In this document: piece after piece, positions 32,509 to 35,673 of the stretch
Position numbering within the stretch: position 1 is the first letter of the stretch
Layout: the number at the start of each line of letters is the position of its first letter
Assembly (NCBI GenBank): GCA_937920475.1
Contig: CALEUX010000101.1
Span: 1-35,673 of the forward strand
Source: an uncultured Marinilabiliaceae bacterium
Lineage (GTDB): Bacteria; Bacteroidota; Bacteroidia; Bacteroidales; Marinilabiliaceae
DNA: 35,673 bases
Direction: 5' to 3'
Translations under genes and position numbers: made by a program
Notes under the pieces: generated by a model
Told to the model about the DNA's origin: nothing
The model's input: only the letters and a program-made list of their open reading frames with translations
Databases searched by the model: none

Positions 32509-35466
32509 TTAAAAGGTGGCATTCAGGTTAAACCCAATGCTGCGTACCAAAGGCATATTAAAGTAATCGAGCGACTTTCCATTGCTGTGTCCCCATAACG
32601 AACCTGTTGGCATTACACCTTTATAGCCCGAAATAGTAACCAAATTGTTAAATGTAACTGACGCATTTAATTGGCTTAAGCCTAAATTCTTAACCAAATT
32701 CCTTTTAAATTCATAGCCAAATTTTATTTCTTTCAGTATTAAGTGAGAAGCATCTTCCACATAATCTTCGGTAACACCGGCTATGCCATATCTTACCCAA
32801 CGGTTATTTTCGGTGAGTTGGCTCTTAGGAGCAAAAGCCACGGGAATATTATTTGAGTTACCCGATTGATTAACGCCTGAAAAAATAAAATCATCAATAT
32901 ATCTCTCTTGTCCACTCTGTTTTGATGTACCATAATAATCGAGTGTGGCACGTGTTCCGTTCCACATTTTTCCGCCCATTTGCGCCTGAAGTGTAAAACC
33001 CAGTGAGAAACCATCCATACTAAACAGATTGGTTAATCCCATTGTCAGGTCGGGAGTTGGGTCGGCTACAACCTGCATGCGGTTATCAACCAAAGGGAAC
33101 CCATCGCCGCCAATGACTATCTGTCCGGTGTTGTTTCGCTGGTAGCGGGTTCCAATTATTACACCAACCGGCTGGTTGTTCTCCAATGCTGTATAAACAT
33201 CCGAAAAGCCTGCAATGGGAATGGCTTCCGACGTATAAATTCTATCTGCATTTGATACAAACGCAGAAGCCGTAATGGAGGCACGCCAGCTTAATCCCCT
33301 GTGGTAGTTTCCGAATCGAAACGAAAGTGTTTCTTCCCATCCCTTAACTGTTATATCTGCCACATTTGATAAATTCTGATGGTTGTTAACAAACCGGGGG
33401 TAAATGGCATCGGTTGTTTTGTTGCGGTATAGTTGAAACTCTGAGGTTATCCGGTTGTGCAAAAAAGCCAAATGCAATCCGGCATTTAAGCTGGTAATTT
33501 TTTCGGGTCTGATGTTTTCTGAAACGCCCAGTTCTTCGTTTATCAGACTGGAAGGAAAATCTCCTGTTTGGTAGCGAAGTGAGTTGCCACTGCCGTAGCT
33601 GTAATTCAAATCGTACTCTTTTATACTGCGGCTTATATTAAATGTGAGTTTAGCAAATAATGCATTTTTGGTATCCCAATAGAATATCTCATCAAGTACA
33701 TTAAGGGGCTGTACTGCAATACCGACAAAGGGCAACAGGGAACTTCCTGAAGCTGTGGACGAACTGTAAAACTGAGTTCCGGTTCTGGAGTTAATGCCCA
33801 AATTATTATTATTGAACGAAATGGTGGGCGATGCCGACCAGTAGTTCCTGCTCAACGATGGATGATAATATTTGTTGGAAAGCGATTCCCAATTAGTTGA
33901 TTCTATCTGGTGGTTGCTGTGCGACATAAAAACCGGTACAGAGAAATTGTACTCTATTCCGCCCAGCCAATTGGGCTGATATTCAATTGTTCCACCAGCG
34001 ATGAACGATGAGTATTTCTCACTTCTGCGAATAAACGAACCGCCGGGCAGTTGAGCCGTTTGATTGCCAAAACTGAGTAATTGGCTGTTTTTTAGTCTTT
34101 CACCTCCGGTATAAATTTTTCCGTTAAAACGTGAAAACCGATAATTATAGCTGATTTGTCCCGACAGGTTTCTGTCGCTGAAGGGGTTTTTAGCGGTTTG
34201 GAGCAGATAAAAAGGATTGTCGGTAATACCCGGCGTGTAACTGCGAATGAAACCTGATGGTGTGTAAATGGCCGAGGCTTCTTTTGATGCCTTTTTGGTG
34301 CTTAACTCATTGCGATTATCGAACGATGGTGGGGTTATAAAGGCCGAATAAAGTGTGCGAGCCATTAACGTTTTGTCCTGAAAGTGGCTGGTTTCTGTGT
34401 GGTAATTTATCCAACCTTCAAATTTTGCCAGGTTAATTTTAGCTTTTAGGGTATGGCTTTGATTGTCCATTCCGGGTAAAACCCCTTTGCCGGTATTGTT
34501 GGTATATGTTATTACCGATGCTGCTTTCCATAATGTGGAATATATGCTGATGGTGTTGTTGGATGAATAACCTGAACGGAAAATATCCTGCGAACTGAAG
34601 GGGGTTAGGATTTGTCCGTTGCCATTACCACGGTTTACAATGGAGCCGTTTAAATTGTATTCGTTGTAAAGACCATCGTACTCAAGCAAATTTATTCTTG
34701 GTCCCCACGAAAATAATTCACCTGTTTCGGGGCCTTGGTATTGCCAGTTGCCACCATCTGAACGCCCCTGCGCAAAGTTTTTTTGCAATTGAGGCAATTT
34801 CCCTGTCCGGTAAATGGCGGTATAACTATTAAGTTCTATTTTGTTAAGTTGTAGCTTGGTGGTATGGCTGTTGTATTCTTTAAGCATTTTTTTTATTTGA
34901 CGGTCGGTAGCTGTATCAAGGGGCTGCAGTATATATTCATAGTGGCTGTCGGTCGATTGCTTTTTCAGGTAATCATTGTATCTTTCCATACGCCTGATGT
35001 AGGCTTTCTCAAACTGCTCTTTATCTTTATCGCGCTGACTTTGAAGTTTTGAAGCATCGGGGTCGGTATTGTAGGGAATGATGGTTCTTGTACCTACCGG
35101 ATTAAGTCCTGTTAAGGTAACAATGGCTTCACGTGTTTTCATCCCAATAAACGAAATAACCAGCGTTGAGCCAAGTGGCGCATTAATGGCGTAATTGCCA
35201 TTTATATCGGTTACAGTACCTTTACTGGTGCCTTTTATAACAATGGTAACTCCTGGTAACGGCTGGCCATCATTATCTTTCATGGTGCCATTCACCGTAA
35301 TAATCTGGTCTTGAGCAAGGAGGCTAATTTGTAGGCCAATAACCAGCAAAAGGAGAAGGGCGATTTTTCTTTTTACGCACTTAAAAGTCTTTTCTAAAGG
35401 ATGGCATTTGCCGGACTTGGTGTTTTGATTTGGTTTTGCCTTCAATTCTAAACTGGCTCGGTTCAT
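32509..35466 (-). CDS. SusC-like outer-membrane beta-barrel lacking a TonB plug domain
   Basis: The 985-residue product has an extended N-terminus and a signal peptide (hydrophobic about 35-50, ending LLAQ). A carboxypeptidase-regulatory-like domain follows (about 55-130, NGTMKDNDGQPLPGVTIVIKG and TDINGNYAI). Where SusC proteins have DEVVVVGYG and a plug of about 120 residues, this protein has about 65 charged, probably helical residues (about 136-200: QRDKDKEQFEKAYIRRMERY, RQIKKMLKEYN). The barrel starts near 204 and shows SusC features (AQGRS, GELFSWGPRI) and a SusC C-terminus (KEIKFGYEF, FNNLVTISGYKG, final Phe). It should sit in the outer membrane. No SusD gene is adjacent. The alpha-2-macroglobulin gene downstream carries the missing plug. 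An ISAs1-like element ends about 67 bp upstream, so the native promoter region may be disturbed. Confidence 0.85.
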   Translation of the reverse strand: MNRASLELKAKPNQNTKSGKCHPLEKTFKCVKRKIALLLLLVIGLQISLLAQDQIITVNGTMKDNDGQPLPGVTIVIKGTSKGTVTDINGNYAINAPLGSTLVISFIGMKTREAIVTLTGLNPVGTRTIIPYNTDPDASKLQSQRDKDKEQFEKAYIRRMERYNDYLKKQSTDSHYEYILQPLDTATDRQIKKMLKEYNSHTTKLQLNKIELNSYTAIYRTGKLPQLQKNFAQGRSDGGNWQYQGPETGELFSWGPRINLLEYDGLYNEYNLNGSIVNRGNGNGQILTPFSSQDIFRSGYSSNNTISIYSTLWKAASVITYTNNTGKGVLPGMDNQSHTLKAKINLAKFEGWINYHTETSHFQDKTLMARTLYSAFITPPSFDNRNELSTKKASKEASAIYTPSGFIRSYTPGITDNPFYLLQTAKNPFSDRNLSGQISYNYRFSRFNGKIYTGGERLKNSQLLSFGNQTAQLPGGSFIRRSEKYSSFIAGGTIEYQPNWLGGIEYNFSVPVFMSHSNHQIESTNWESLSNKYYHPSLSRNYWSASPTISFNNNNLGINSRTGTQFYSSSTASGSSLLPFVGIAVQPLNVLDEIFYWDTKNALFAKLTFNISRSIKEYDLNYSYGSGNSLRYQTGDFPSSLINEELGVSENIRPEKITSLNAGLHLAFLHNRITSEFQLYRNKTTDAIYPRFVNNHQNLSNVADITVKGWEETLSFRFGNYHRGLSWRASITASAFVSNADRIYTSEAIPIAGFSDVYTALENNQPVGVIIGTRYQRNNTGQIVIGGDGFPLVDNRMQVVADPTPDLTMGLTNLFSMDGFSLGFTLQAQMGGKMWNGTRATLDYYGTSKQSGQERYIDDFIFSGVNQSGNSNNIPVAFAPKSQLTENNRWVRYGIAGVTEDYVEDASHLILKEIKFGYEFKRNLVKNLGLSQLNASVTFNNLVTISGYKGVMPTGSLWGHSNGKSLDYFNMPLVRSIGFNLNATF

Positions 35467-35533
35467 AGGATAGGGTTTAAATGGTAAAGATATAAAGAAA
35501 CTGCTTTTTTAAGACTAAAGACTTTTAGGCATG

Positions 35534-35673
35534 CAGGGCAAACGCATTAAAAATCGAGTAGCTTCATAAGGTATTCATTATCCCACCCGGCCTTAAGTCG
35601 TTTGCCCTTAACACTCCTTTTGGTCGATTTTTCATTTTTGATGATATTCAGTGCCATTCGGAGTATAACAGAA
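35534..35673 (-). mobile_element. End of an ISAs1-like insertion sequence (runs off the right edge)
   Basis: The terminal sequence CAGGGCAAACGCAT (35534-35547) overlaps the stop codon of a transposase whose C-terminus is encoded up to the window edge. Ends with CAGGGC and transposases of this type are typical of the ISAs1 (H-repeat-associated) family. The flanking target-site copy would begin just left of 35534 and cannot be checked without the other end. Confidence 0.65.
35547..35673 (-). CDS. ISAs1-family transposase, C-terminal fragment
   Basis: The minus strand is open from the edge to a TAA at 35547-35549, giving 41 residues that include RMALNIIKNEKSTKRSVKG, KRLKAGWDNEYLMKLL and a final DF. 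This matches the conserved C-terminus of ISAs1/H-repeat DDE transposases as I know it. The catalytic residues and start lie outside the window, so it is unknown whether the gene is intact. Confidence 0.7.
   Translation of the reverse strand, partial: SVILRMALNIIKNEKSTKRSVKGKRLKAGWDNEYLMKLLDF

Overview
The window looks like chromosomal DNA from a Bacteroidota bacterium, most likely of the Bacteroidales/Marinilabiliales type; the assignment below that level is inference. Supporting signs are TAnnTTTG promoter boxes, lipoproteins with a Cys-Lys start, a SusC-type outer-membrane barrel, a type IX secretion (Por) C-terminal tail, a BACON domain, an OmpA/PD40 envelope protein and many short palindromic intergenic repeats.

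Layout from left to right. (1) 1-10225 is envelope and housekeeping: a cut-off lipoprotein gene at the left edge, a large TPR/PD40/OmpA protein, a DEAD-box RNA helicase, a LysE exporter next to a B12-binding radical SAM protein, and two L,D-transpeptidase-type genes meeting tail to tail. (2) 10323-11110 holds repeats and a tRNA-Arg(UCU). (3) 11153-25947 is a carbohydrate-degradation island: two paralogous parallel beta-helix proteins, a GH30 glucuronoxylanase-like lipoprotein, a GH2 lipoprotein, a periplasmic-binding-domain sensor kinase, a secreted T9SS protein and an AAA_14/DUF4143 ATPase. The GH30 subfamily-8 features suggest xylan. The island is bracketed by two near-identical 119-bp inverted repeats at 10992-11110 and 26171-26289. 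(4) 26309-27778 is guaB. (5) 27850-35466 is a two-gene unit that I consider the most unusual content. The upstream gene encodes a SusC-like outer-membrane barrel with no recognisable plug domain. The downstream gene, 30 bp away, encodes a 1542-residue alpha-2-macroglobulin with an intact CxEQ thioester motif and a canonical SusC-type TonB box and plug inserted in its middle. The simplest reading is a split TonB-dependent transporter whose plug is supplied in trans by an alpha-2-macroglobulin. (6) The right edge carries the end of an ISAs1-like insertion sequence about 67 bp upstream of the barrel gene.

The intergenic DNA is rich in structure. A roughly 217-258 bp MITE-like element occurs three times, each copy flanked by a perfect 3-bp TNA duplication. 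One copy carries two further 20-bp palindromic insertions. A 160-bp element with perfect 21-bp terminal repeats lies between convergent genes. A purine-rich repeat of about 120 bp occurs twice, with a third degenerate trace. All assignments come from reading the sequence; no database search was run.
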